A stretch of DNA of 64,000 nt from Alphaproteobacteria bacterium. GTDB taxonomy: Bacteria; Pseudomonadota; Alphaproteobacteria; Rhodobacterales; Rhodobacteraceae. Numbering within the stretch: position 1 is the first letter of the stretch; each line of letters starts with the position of its first letter. The notes under the pieces were generated by a model. The model had not been told where the DNA came from. It did not search any database and saw nothing but the letters and a program-made list of their open reading frames with translations. Shown here piece by piece: positions 8,597 through 16,532 of this stretch. A program made the translations under genes and the position numbers. The stretch covers positions 62,001-126,000 of the forward strand of contig JAUIFH010000009.1 in assembly GCA_030429495.1 (NCBI GenBank). The letters are read 5' to 3'.

Positions 8597-9624
8597 AGCG
8601 ACGCCCTACAATTCCCGACCTTGCACGGATCGCCGGCGTCTCCGTGTCGACCGTGAATCGCATCATCAACCAGACGGGTGCGGTCCGCCAACCGACACGT
8701 GAACGTGTTCTTCGCGCCGCCGAGGAAATCGGCTTCTATGGGCTTGGTACGATTGAACATTCTGTTCGCAAGGGACGTGAAACCCACCGGCTGGGCATAC
8801 TCCTGCAGCAGGGTGGGCGCACCTTCTACCGAAATCTTGGCGAAGCCCTGACGCGAGAAGCGGAGCGCCATCCGGACGGCAGAGTCGAGCTGACGCTGGA
8901 ATATCTGGACGATCTTTCGCCGGACAGGGTCGCGGACCGGCTGATCGCCTTGGGCGATGCCTGCGAATCGGTCGCACTTGTCGCGGCGCAGCACCCGATG
9001 GTGGCGGATGCCATCGACTCCGTCATCGGAAAGGGCGTTCCGGTGGCCGGGCTGATCGCGCCGCTTTCGGCGCGCGGCAATGTCAGCTTCGTCGGCCTCG
9101 ACAACTGGAAGGTCGGGAGGACCGCTGCCTGGGCCTTCGACCGGATCGTCCGCGATCCCGGAAAGATCGGTGTCCTCGTCGGCAACCATCGCTACCGAAA
9201 CCAGGAGATGAACGAGAGCGGCTTCCGCTCCTACTTCCGTGAGCACAATGCCGCGTTCACGCTGCTGGAACCGCTTGCGACCTACGAATCCGCCGCCGCC
9301 GCGCGCGAGCTGGTCGAAAACCTGCTTTCGGATCACCCCGACCTTTGCGGGTTGTTCATTTCCGGTGGCGGTATCACAGGCGCGCTCGCGGCCCTGCGTG
9401 ACAAGCCGAGGCGCGAGGATTTTGTAGCGGTCGGCTATGAACTGTTCGATGCGACACGATCCGCATTGATCGATGGCACACTGACAATGGTGATCTCGCA
9501 CCCGATGGAAACTTTCGCACGAGAGGCGATCGCGGCCATGATCAAGGCGAAAAAGGCGGGACCGGAAGGTGGCGCACAAAGGGTCGCGCTCGGCTTTGAC
9601 ATCTATACTTCGGAAAACGTTTGA
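8593..9624 (+). CDS. LacI-family transcriptional regulator
   Basis: 343 aa. The N-terminal LacI helix-turn-helix and hinge are plain (PTIPDLARIAGVSVSTVNRI, residues 5-24), followed by a periplasmic-binding-protein-like effector domain. The conserved hinge-helix region is somewhat diverged (IGFYGLGTIEHSV). It is divergent from the CUT2 transport operon and 8 nt upstream of the frameshifted desaturase paralogue. It most likely represses the transport operon and responds to the imported ligand or a breakdown product. Its effector domain is distantly related to the two binding proteins it probably controls. Confidence 0.9.
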   Translation: MKRRPTIPDLARIAGVSVSTVNRIINQTGAVRQPTRERVLRAAEEIGFYGLGTIEHSVRKGRETHRLGILLQQGGRTFYRNLGEALTREAERHPDGRVELTLEYLDDLSPDRVADRLIALGDACESVALVAAQHPMVADAIDSVIGKGVPVAGLIAPLSARGNVSFVGLDNWKVGRTAAWAFDRIVRDPGKIGVLVGNHRYRNQEMNESGFRSYFREHNAAFTLLEPLATYESAAAARELVENLLSDHPDLCGLFISGGGITGALAALRDKPRREDFVAVGYELFDATRSALIDGTLTMVISHPMETFAREAIAAMIKAKKAGPEGGAQRVALGFDIYTSENV

Positions 9625-9632
9625 GGCGGCCG

Positions 9633-10633
9633 ATGGACGATCTTCGCTTCGGAACCCGGGATAAACGTGGCAACTGGGCCCCGAACGACCCCCTGTCGGT
9701 CGGCCCCCTGCTCGACCGGCCATGGAGCCTGACCCGCGTGCTGAAATGGCTGCCCGGTTATTTCTTGCCGTGGAACACTCTTTTCCTGAGCATTGCCACC
9801 GTTTTCTGGTTCTGGCTCACGCCCTCCCGCGACACGCTGGCGACCCTCAGCGTCGGCTGGGTGGCGATGCTTCTGCTGCGCAATGCGGCGCTTGTCCTTC
9901 TTCTATTCGGCGCGTTCGAACTGCGTCTATACATCCGCCGCCGGCAAGGGACGCACTTCAAGTACAATGGCCGGTTTCCTGCGGACCAACCCTCTGACGT
10001 CTTCCTGTTCCGAAGCCAGAACATCGACAACGCCCTGCGCACGTTCCTGAGCGGCCTGCCGATCTGGACGGCTTATGAGGTTATCCTACTCTGGGCCTGG
10101 GCGAACGGCTACGGGCCGTGGACCACGCTCGCGCAAGCCCGCTTTGGCTGGTCGGGTTTACCTTGATCCTTCCGCTCCTGCACGAACTGCATTTCTATTG
10201 CATCCACCGGCTTATCCACCTCCCGCCTCTCTACAAGTGGATACATTCGGTGCACCACAACTCGATCAACCCGAGCCCGTGGTCGTCTCTTTCGATGCAC
10301 CCGGTCGAACATCTGCTCTACTGGTCCGGCACCCTGATCCACCTGACCCTGCCCTCGCACCCCCTTCTGGTTCTTTACCATCTACAAATCAGCGGCTCTG
10401 GGGCGGTGATCGGGCATATCGGCTTTGACAAGATCGAAACCGGCAAGGAAAGCGCGATAGACACCCATGCCTATGCCCACTACCTGCACCACAAGTATTT
10501 CGGGGTGAACTATGCCGACGGCACGCTGCCGCTCGATAAATGGATGGGCACCTGGCACGACGGCACGCCAGAGGGCGACACGGCTATGAAGGAGCGGCTT
10601 CGTCGCCGAAAGGAACGGTCCAAACGGGGATGA
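9633..10633 (+). pseudogene. Frameshifted sterol desaturase/fatty acid hydroxylase family gene (paralogue B)
   Basis: The first frame (9633 to about 10136) encodes a product starting MDDLRFGTRDKRGNWAPNDP, almost identical at the N-terminus to paralogue A. The second frame (from about 10136) continues with the histidine clusters HELHFYCIHRLIH, HSVHHNSINPSPW and HAYAHYLHHKYF to a stop at 10633. Joined residue by residue against paralogue A, no residues are missing: the total of 1001 nt is one base short of an open frame. The break lies at about 10131-10142, before the histidine clusters, so the first frame alone cannot bind iron. It is either a recent pseudogene or a sequencing error. Confidence 0.8.
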
Positions 10634-10978
10634 CAATCCACTCCTCGGCACCGTGCTGCAATCCTTTGGTATCTGGATGATCTACCACCAGGTCCTGATG
10701 GTCTGCGATACGGTCGTAATAGGACTTAGTTACCATTTCCGCATAGCGCACGGGAGGCGCGTACTACTATTCCGAGCAAGACCTGTATAATACTCGCAAC
10801 GCGGTGAGTTTTTCGGTCGGGCGCCACATTGTACATCGATTGAATGCCACAATGAGCGTCGCAAACGACCTCATTTTGATTGCATCGGAGGTTTCAACTC
10901 GTGCCGAGCAGCACTGCTAACGTCAGCTTGATCCGGATCGCTTCGACAACCTTCGCTCCTGCGGCGAATGGCGGCTTT
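10634..10978. other. Gene-free stretch downstream of the desaturase pseudogene
   Basis: No convincing gene, tRNA or terminator is visible. Short open frames on both strands lack ribosome-binding sites and recognisable motifs. A 47-codon plus-strand stretch from about 10650 has hydrophobic character but no start. The region is more AT-rich than its neighbours and ends in a dispersed repeat. Confidence 0.5.
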
Positions 10979-11045
10979 CCCGAAGGTTCGACCACTATCA
11001 CGCATTTGCAGCAAAGATGATCCTTGTCCGCATCTGAACGGCCGC
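10979..11045. repeat. Dispersed 67-bp repeat, copy 1
   Basis: This stretch aligns without gaps to 26860-26926 at 53 of 67 positions by eye, with long identical blocks CCCGAAGGTT, GATGATCCTTGT and CGCATCTGAA. Neither copy lies in a gene; both lie next to disturbed regions (a frameshifted gene here, insertion-sequence remnants there). It may be a degenerate non-autonomous element. Confidence 0.6.
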
Positions 11046-11104
11046 ATTCGAAATCGCTCCAAGGTGAGTGTGCGCCCGCGGCGAAAGCCCGGAATCCGCG
11101 ATCC

Positions 11105-12115
11105 TCAGGCGTGCACTGGCGCAAGAGCCTGCCACTTCTTTCGGTATGCCGACGCTGAGATACCCACCCGCTTCCGGAACGCCGATCGAAAGCTCGATGG
11201 TTCGGAGTAGCCGACCTCTGCGGAAACCTCGTCGATCGGCGTGGCGCTGGTTTCAAGAAGCTGCTTTGCCTCCTCGATCCGAAGGGTCTGGATATAGTCA
11301 CCCGGCGCCTGGCCTGTCGCCTTCTTGAAACGGCGATGGAATCCGCGCTCGGTCATGCCACTGCGTTCCGCCATGGCGGCGACGGGGCTCGGCGTGTCGT
11401 AGTGCTGCGCCGCCCAGACCTGTGCTTGCGCGATCAACTGGTCGTCGTGCTGGCGCGCAGAGGTCAGCGACGCATAGGTCAATTGCCCGTCCAGATGGGG
11501 GTCGATCAAGTAGATCTTGGCGATCCGGCGCGCTTCGTCGGCCCCGGCGAAACGCGCGATCAGGTATAGCATCAGGTCTGCCCAGGCCGATGCGCCGCCC
11601 GCCGTGACGACGCGGTGACCTTCTCCGGCGGGCACGAGAATGCGGTCCCGGCAGACTTTCACCTTTGGATAGTTACGATCCAGCATGTCGGCGAAGCCCC
11701 AATGTGTCGTGGCCTCCTTGCCGTCAAGCAGGCCGGTCGCGCCGAGCAGCATGGTGCCGGAACAGACAGACGTGACGATCGCGCCACGCGCCTCGGCCGC
11801 CCCGATCCAATCGGCGACAGGCTTCATGTCATCGGGCATCCCTGTGTTCGGATCGATGTGCAGATCGGGCACAATAATTAGGTCGGGCGCCGGCGCTTCG
11901 CTCAGCATCGCATCGGGTGTGATCTTGCGCCCGTTGATATCCCAGTAAGGCGCACCGTCGGACGTCCTGAGACTGACGTCGAAGACCGGGACCTGCACCG
12001 GAAGACCGTGGAGCACTTCCCAGTCCCGACCGACCGAAGCCAGGATATCAAGGATCGAGAACAACGTTGACGTACCAGCGTAGCGTGATCCGATTACCGT
12101 CGTATTGATACTCAT
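11105..12115 (-). CDS. GlxA-family transcriptional regulator (DJ-1/PfpI domain plus AraC helix-turn-helix)
   Basis: 336 aa. The N-terminal half is a DJ-1/PfpI-like amidotransferase fold with the nucleophile-elbow region VTSVCSGTMLLGATG at about residues 114-128. The C-terminal half (about 235-330) is an AraC-type DNA-binding domain with two helix-turn-helix units, including AERSGMTERGFHRRFKKATG. GlxA-type regulators such as GbdR and ArgR activate catabolic genes for quaternary amines or amino acids. It is divergent from a homocysteine methyltransferase-family gene 138 nt away and is its probable activator. Confidence 0.9.
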   Translation of the reverse strand: MSINTTVIGSRYAGTSTLFSILDILASVGRDWEVLHGLPVQVPVFDVSLRTSDGAPYWDINGRKITPDAMLSEAPAPDLIIVPDLHIDPNTGMPDDMKPVADWIGAAEARGAIVTSVCSGTMLLGATGLLDGKEATTHWGFADMLDRNYPKVKVCRDRILVPAGEGHRVVTAGGASAWADLMLYLIARFAGADEARRIAKIYLIDPHLDGQLTYASLTSARQHDDQLIAQAQVWAAQHYDTPSPVAAMAERSGMTERGFHRRFKKATGQAPGDYIQTLRIEEAKQLLETSATPIDEVSAEVGYSEPSSFRSAFRKRVGISASAYRKKWQALAPVHA

Positions 12116-12253
12116 TCCACTCTCCGAGAAGCTTTTGGCATCCGATTATCACCGTTTTGATCCTATTGCCTTCTAATGCGAATCGACTCGAAGGTCCATG
12201 ACCCTGCCCATGACATCGGCCGATCAGGCCAACCAAACGCGAGCAAGGATCAA

Positions 12254-13234
12254 ATGATGACCATTCAGAACCGGAACAGTACCTTCCACACGGACGTGAC
12301 TCGCGGCTACCTCGCCGACCCGCGCACCTATCTGACCGATGGCGGTTTCGAGACCTCCATGCTGTTCCTCGAAGGGTTCGACCTTCCTGCGTTCGCCGCC
12401 TGTGTCCTGCTCGAAGACGACGCCGCCTGTGCGGCAATGGACCGGTACTTCGACCGTTTTCTCGCCATGGCCGAGATGGCCGGAACCGGCTTTGTTCTCG
12501 ACACCAACACCTGGCGCTCCGGGACGCATTGGGCCGACGCGGTCGGGCGTTCGCCCGCACGGATGCAGGATCTCACCCGTGAAGCCGTGCAGTTTGCCAT
12601 GGCAATCCGGGAGCGGTGGCAAGATCGGGTCTCGCCGATCCTGCTCAACGGCGTGATCGGGCCCGCCGGCGACGCCTATGACGGCACGCTCGCCCTGGAT
12701 GCGGCCGCAGCCGAGGAAATCCACGCGCCGCAGATCGCGTTGCTGGCGCAATGCGGTGTCGATCTGATCTCCGCGCTGACCTTCGGCAGCTTGCCGGAAG
12801 CGATCGGGCTCGTCCGCGCAACTGTAAGGGCGGGCGTGCCTGTTGCGATCTCCTTCACGGTGGAGACCGACGGACGGCTGCCGGACGGAACGCCGCTTGC
12901 GCGCGCCGTGCTCGAGACGGACGCCGCAACCGGGAGTGCGCCGCTCTACTACATGATCAATTGCGCGCATCCCGAGCACTTTCAGGACGTTCTGAACGAC
13001 GAAGCCTGGTGCCACCGCATCCGCGGCGTGCGCGCAAACGCATCGCGGCTGAGCCACGCGGAACTCGACAAGGCAGAGACCTTGGACGATGGCGACCCGG
13101 ACGAGTTCGGCGCGCTCCATGCGGAGCTTTCCCGAAAGCTGCCGGGGCTGAAGGTCGTCGGCGGCTGCTGCGGCACGGATCACCGCCATGTCGGCTGCGT
13201 GGCGGACGCGATGCTTCCCTTGACCGCGGTCTGA
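12254..13234 (+). CDS. Homocysteine S-methyltransferase family protein
   Basis: 326 aa from the ATG pair at 12254, which follows an AAGGATC ribosome-binding site. The family zinc ligands are present: a cysteine in the NCAHPEH segment (about residue 237) and the paired cysteines in GGCCGTDHRH near residue 308. Members transfer a methyl group from S-methylmethionine, betaine or related donors to homocysteine, but many relatives have other thiol acceptors. The adjacent GlxA-type regulator would fit use of a methylated osmolyte. The donor is not determined by the sequence. Confidence 0.82.
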   Translation: MMTIQNRNSTFHTDVTRGYLADPRTYLTDGGFETSMLFLEGFDLPAFAACVLLEDDAACAAMDRYFDRFLAMAEMAGTGFVLDTNTWRSGTHWADAVGRSPARMQDLTREAVQFAMAIRERWQDRVSPILLNGVIGPAGDAYDGTLALDAAAAEEIHAPQIALLAQCGVDLISALTFGSLPEAIGLVRATVRAGVPVAISFTVETDGRLPDGTPLARAVLETDAATGSAPLYYMINCAHPEHFQDVLNDEAWCHRIRGVRANASRLSHAELDKAETLDDGDPDEFGALHAELSRKLPGLKVVGGCCGTDHRHVGCVADAMLPLTAV

Positions 13235-13372
13235 CGCGGGCACGGTGTGGCGGTGAAGACCGCCGGGCCGAAACCAGCTTCGGCTCGGCCGAGACGCGGC
13301 GCCTGCCTAACGACCCATTCAACGAGCACTTCATCGCCCGCGCCTGAGCGGGCTCCGACAAGGACGAACGAC

Positions 13373-13588
13373 ATGCCAATTATTTCCATCCATGCCGGTG
13401 CACCGCGCCGACAATCTTTGGGCATCGCAAGGGCGCTCCGCAAACGGCTGGCAGAAGCCGCGAAGCGGCGGCGCATCCGCAAGGAGATGAAGGAGCTGTC
13501 TCATCTTCCCCGCCACATCCTCCGGGACATGGGCCTCGAGCACTACGCAGCGCCCGATGTCCCGACGATCTCGAACTATTGGCTCTAA
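13373..13588 (+). CDS. DUF1127-family small basic protein
   Basis: 71 aa, rich in arginine and lysine. The C-terminal half matches the DUF1127 (YjiS-like) pattern LSHLPRHILRDMGLEHY, common in alphaproteobacteria. Longer upstream extensions to 13247 contain proline- and threonine-rich low-complexity residues and are not supported. DUF1127 proteins in Rhodobacter and Agrobacterium bind RNA and affect sRNA and phosphate or stress physiology. It precedes a flavoprotein gene by 19 nt and is probably in the same transcript. Confidence 0.82.
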   Translation: MPIISIHAGAPRRQSLGIARALRKRLAEAAKRRRIRKEMKELSHLPRHILRDMGLEHYAAPDVPTISNYWL

Positions 13589-13607
13589 GCTGCAGAAAGG
13601 AAAGTCC

Positions 13608-14831
13608 ATGAACTGTATGGGACCCGGCAGTACGCTGGTGATCGGCGCGGGGCTTTCGGGCCTCGCCACCGCCCACGCCCTGACCGAACGCGGCCTGCCC
13701 GTGACTGTGCTGGAGGCACGGGACCGGGTGGCAGATCCCTGGCGGAAACGTCATCCGGCGCTTCGCCTGAATATCCATCGCAAGTTCGCCGGGCTGCCCG
13801 GGCAGGCGGCTCCGAAATCGGATGGCACGTATCTGAAGCGCGACACGGTGGTCGCGCACCTGGAGCGCTACGCGACACGGCTGGATGCACCCATCCACTT
13901 CGGTGTTACCGTCATGGCTGTCGAACGCAGTGGGACCGGATGGCGGGTCACGACCAACACCTCGAAGTACGAGGCGGAGAACCTCGTGATCGCGACCGGT
14001 CGGGAAAGCATCCCCCACATCCCCGACTGGCCGTGGCGGGACAGATTTTCCGGAGAGCTCGTGCACGTCGCTGATCTAGGTGACGTGTCCCGCTTCGACG
14101 GCAAGCGCGTACTCGTCGTGGGCGCCGGCAATTCCGGCACGGACGCTCTTAACCACCTGGCACTTCACGATCCGGCCGAGGTGATGGTGTCGGTGCGTTA
14201 TGGACCGGCGGTCGTGCCGAAGAGCATCTTCGGCTATCCGATCCATGGGCTGGCGCGCGTATTCGCGGCATTGCCGAACGCAGTGCTGGACCCCGCCTTC
14301 AAGCTGACCGAACGGCTCTTTCTCGGCGATCTGCGGCGGTACGGGCTGACCAGCCACCCCGATGGCGGAAGCACGCGGCTCTTGCGAGATGGTGTGACTT
14401 TCGCAATCGACGACGGATTCGTCGCGGCTCTGAAGGCGGGGCGGTTCTGGATCGTACCACGCGTCGAGGGGTTTTCCGTCGATGGCGTCGCGCTGGCCGA
14501 TGGATCGGTCTGCCGCCCGGACGTCCTGATCGCGGCCACCGGGTATCGTTCCGGTCTCGAACCGCTGCTCGGACACCTGGATGTGCTGGACGAGAACGGC
14601 CGCCCGCACCATCCGATGGGCGAGCGCGATCCGAAGCGACCGGGCCTCTGGTTCACCGGTTTCAGGCCGATCTACACCGGTTTCTTCGATGCCGCCGGCG
14701 TTGCCGCCGAGCGCATTGCAGCAGGTGTTGCCACCGACGCACGCCGCATCACGCCCTCCGAAACATCCGACACGCCCCGGTCGCGTGTCGCCACCCCGCG
14801 CCGCGCAGCCGTGGACGCATCCACATCCTGA
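13608..14831 (+). CDS. Flavin-containing monooxygenase-like NAD(P)-binding oxidoreductase
   Basis: 407 aa from the ATG at 13608, which has a GAAAGGAAA ribosome-binding site. The FAD-binding GxGxxG motif VIGAGLSGLATAHA is at the N-terminus and a second Rossmann motif VLVVGAGNSGTDAL (about residues 168-181) binds NADPH. The arrangement is that of YUCCA/CzcO-type flavin monooxygenases. The last 30 residues are proline/threonine-rich and probably disordered. It sits in a run of genes with a homocysteine methyltransferase-family protein and a secreted protein of unknown role; its substrate is unknown. Confidence 0.85.
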   Translation: MNCMGPGSTLVIGAGLSGLATAHALTERGLPVTVLEARDRVADPWRKRHPALRLNIHRKFAGLPGQAAPKSDGTYLKRDTVVAHLERYATRLDAPIHFGVTVMAVERSGTGWRVTTNTSKYEAENLVIATGRESIPHIPDWPWRDRFSGELVHVADLGDVSRFDGKRVLVVGAGNSGTDALNHLALHDPAEVMVSVRYGPAVVPKSIFGYPIHGLARVFAALPNAVLDPAFKLTERLFLGDLRRYGLTSHPDGGSTRLLRDGVTFAIDDGFVAALKAGRFWIVPRVEGFSVDGVALADGSVCRPDVLIAATGYRSGLEPLLGHLDVLDENGRPHHPMGERDPKRPGLWFTGFRPIYTGFFDAAGVAAERIAAGVATDARRITPSETSDTPRSRVATPRRAAVDASTS

Positions 14832-14854
14832 AACCCCGAAAAGGACCAAATCCA

Positions 14855-15484
14855 ATGATACGCACGAACCTCCTCCTGGCCGCCGCCGTTGCGATCACAC
14901 CCATCGCTGCAGAAGCCGGCGATCCACTTCCGGCTTTCGACGTTGCCGAAGACATCTCGCGCTTCGTCTTTGCGGCGTCGCCGGTCTTCGGCGACGGCAT
15001 GCCGGCCTACGGCAACGCCTTCATCACGCAGGGCTACATCTACCCGGCGGGTACGCTCGACGGGGGTGTCGAAGGCACCTTGCCGAACGGCGATCCGGCT
15101 TTCCCCGATCTCGTTATCGGCGAATGGACCTGCGACGGGTTCTTCGTCGGCGACGGCATGCGCACCGAGACGGGCGCCCTTGTGATCACGCGGCAAGTGT
15201 ACCGGTTCAACGACGGTGATCTGCTCATCAGCCACGGCCCCGAACTTGTCGACGCCGGCGTGACCGTCACGCGGGCCGTCACGGGCGGAACCGGCGACTA
15301 TGCGGACGCCCCGGCGGAAATCGACCAGGTGCTTCTCGGCATGAGCGAAGGCTACGGCGTTCGGCTCCAGATCGAGCTTGGCGCCGGGTCCGATGCAGCC
15401 GCTGGCGGGTCTGACCACACGGAATGGGATTCCGGCGTCCGGGTCGGGCCCATGCCGACCTCGGGCTCCCATGAGGCTAGCTGA
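14855..15484 (+). CDS. Exported protein of unknown function, possibly barrel-fold
   Basis: 209 aa. A Sec signal peptide (MIRTNLLLAAAVAITPIAAEA) is visible with cleavage near residue 21. The mature part is acidic and glycine-rich with beta-type segments such as GYIYPAGTLDGG, GEWTCDGFFVGDG and VTRAVTGGTGDYADA. The last pattern, and the general layout of an unfolded baseline followed by a GGTGxY loop, faintly recalls allene-oxide-cyclase-like or dirigent-like barrels; I regard that as a guess. It starts 23 nt after the monooxygenase stop. Confidence 0.6.
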   Translation: MIRTNLLLAAAVAITPIAAEAGDPLPAFDVAEDISRFVFAASPVFGDGMPAYGNAFITQGYIYPAGTLDGGVEGTLPNGDPAFPDLVIGEWTCDGFFVGDGMRTETGALVITRQVYRFNDGDLLISHGPELVDAGVTVTRAVTGGTGDYADAPAEIDQVLLGMSEGYGVRLQIELGAGSDAAAGGSDHTEWDSGVRVGPMPTSGSHEAS

Positions 15485-15554
15485 AGCCAGTCCATCAATA
15501 CCGGAATGGCGCGGAGGCCACTCTCTGCGCCCACCACGGCTAAGGGTGAACCAA

Positions 15555-15885
15555 TGACCTACTTCGATATGCCGCACGCTACCGGCAATCCATTGAGACA
15601 TGCCGCTCGAAACGTGAGCAAGGCCGAAGCACGGGCCCTCTTCCGGCTTGCCGCGCCGTTGACCGGTCTCGCGCTGGTCAACATGGCGATGAGCGTCACC
15701 GACACGATGATGACGGCCGCGTTCGGAGTGGAAGCCCTTGCCGCCGTCGCCGTTGCAAGCGATTTCTATTCTATCCTCTTCTACCTCGCGGTTGGCTGCA
15801 TCGGCGGTCTCGGATCGCTCTATGCTGCCGCCCATGCTGCGGGCGACGCGGCTCGGATGGAGCGGCTCAGAACGGCGGGGACCAT
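15555..15885 (+). pseudogene. MATE-family efflux transporter, N-terminal fragment
   Basis: About 110 codons with the typical MATE opening (LFRLAAPLTGLALVNMAMSVTDTMM, then FGVEALAAVAVASDFYSILFY), covering the first two to three of twelve transmembrane helices. Family members have about 450 aa. The match stops at about 15880 after LRTAG, where the plus-strand frame runs into antisense of another gene and ends at 15931. The remaining two thirds are gone. The fragment cannot form a transporter. Confidence 0.8.
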
Positions 15886-16164
15886 CACTGCCCATTCCGA
15901 TGGCTTGACCGCGGCCTCCATGAGATCATGACGACCGGCCGTGTCGTAGATGTCCAGAAGGCGGTGCCGATTGACCGGGGACTCTGCAACGGAGACAAAG
16001 CGGTGTCCATGGAAGGAGGCGAACTCATCCTTCGAAAGGCCCTTCTCAGCAAGTGCCTTCGCCGACATGGCAAGGCGGAACAGGTCGTCCTCAAGTCCTC
16101 TGAACTTCGGCTCGAATCCTGAGAACGCTTCGTCGATAAGCACCTGATAGTTTGCGGTACCCAT
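15886..16164 (-). pseudogene. N-terminal fragment of an unrecognised gene, cut at the MATE junction
   Basis: From an ATG at 16164 with an AGGAGG ribosome-binding site 6 nt upstream, a frame of about 93 codons reads MGTANYQVLIDEAFSGFEPK and continues with LAMSAKALAEKGLSKDEFASF. Past about 15885 the frame enters the inverted MATE sequence and the protein loses natural composition. The good ribosome-binding site suggests a real gene whose 3' part was lost in the same rearrangement. I do not recognise the family. Confidence 0.5.
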
Positions 16165-16485
16165 TGCATCCTCCTGCAGCGCAGACCGACCTCACTGGCT
16201 TCTTCTTTCAAGTGCGCTCGCATGGCGCCAAGTGTGTCGTACTCGAAGAAGGTTCTCATTCGAAACAGACATTCGCGCAAGCTGAAGCATCAGTCAATCT
16301 GGGCTCAGACCGGCCGATCGCGGCAGTGACCCGATCCACCAGATGCCGGGATTGAACAACCTAGGTCTGGAGGTCACGACCGGCTAGGGAAACATTCTCC
16401 CCGTTTGTCGTCAACGGCGTCGTGTCCCATGCTGCGCCCATCGTGTATGTGTTTTCACTTGCCGCGCCCGATAACGCCGCCTAGC
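16165..16485. other. Gene-free stretch upstream of the AfuA-like gene
   Basis: No convincing open frame or RNA is visible. The stretch contains the promoter region of the minus-strand fragment on its left and runs into the Pho box of the transporter operon on its right. Confidence 0.5.
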
Positions 16486-16514
16486 CTGTCAAAAAACTGT
16501 TACAAAAAGTTTAC
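16486..16514 (+). promoter_or_regulatory. Candidate Pho box upstream of the AfuABC-like operon
   Basis: Three 7-bp direct repeats spaced exactly 11 bp apart and separated by AAAA are visible: CTGTCAA (16486), CTGTTAC (16497) and AGTTTAC (16508). PhoB binds tandem CTGTCAT-type repeats with 11-bp periodicity, so the first two units fit well and the third is degenerate. The box ends only 18 nt before the ATG at 16533, with the GGGAGG ribosome-binding site in between. That is closer than usual for an activator that replaces the -35 element. Confidence 0.65.
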
Positions 16515-16532
16515 AAACGGGAGGAACTAGTC

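Noticed and set aside
10100-10150. Programmed -1 frameshift joining the two halves of desaturase paralogue B
   Set aside because: No slippery heptamer or downstream pseudoknot is visible and paralogue A needs no frameshift.
10871-11062. A 63-codon minus-strand frame over repeat copy 1
   Set aside because: The frame is not preserved as a protein in repeat copy 2 beyond a short stretch and has no start signals.
12116-12253. Possible SAM or cobalamin riboswitch before the homocysteine methyltransferase-family gene
   Set aside because: None of the conserved cores of these riboswitches is present in the 138-nt gap.
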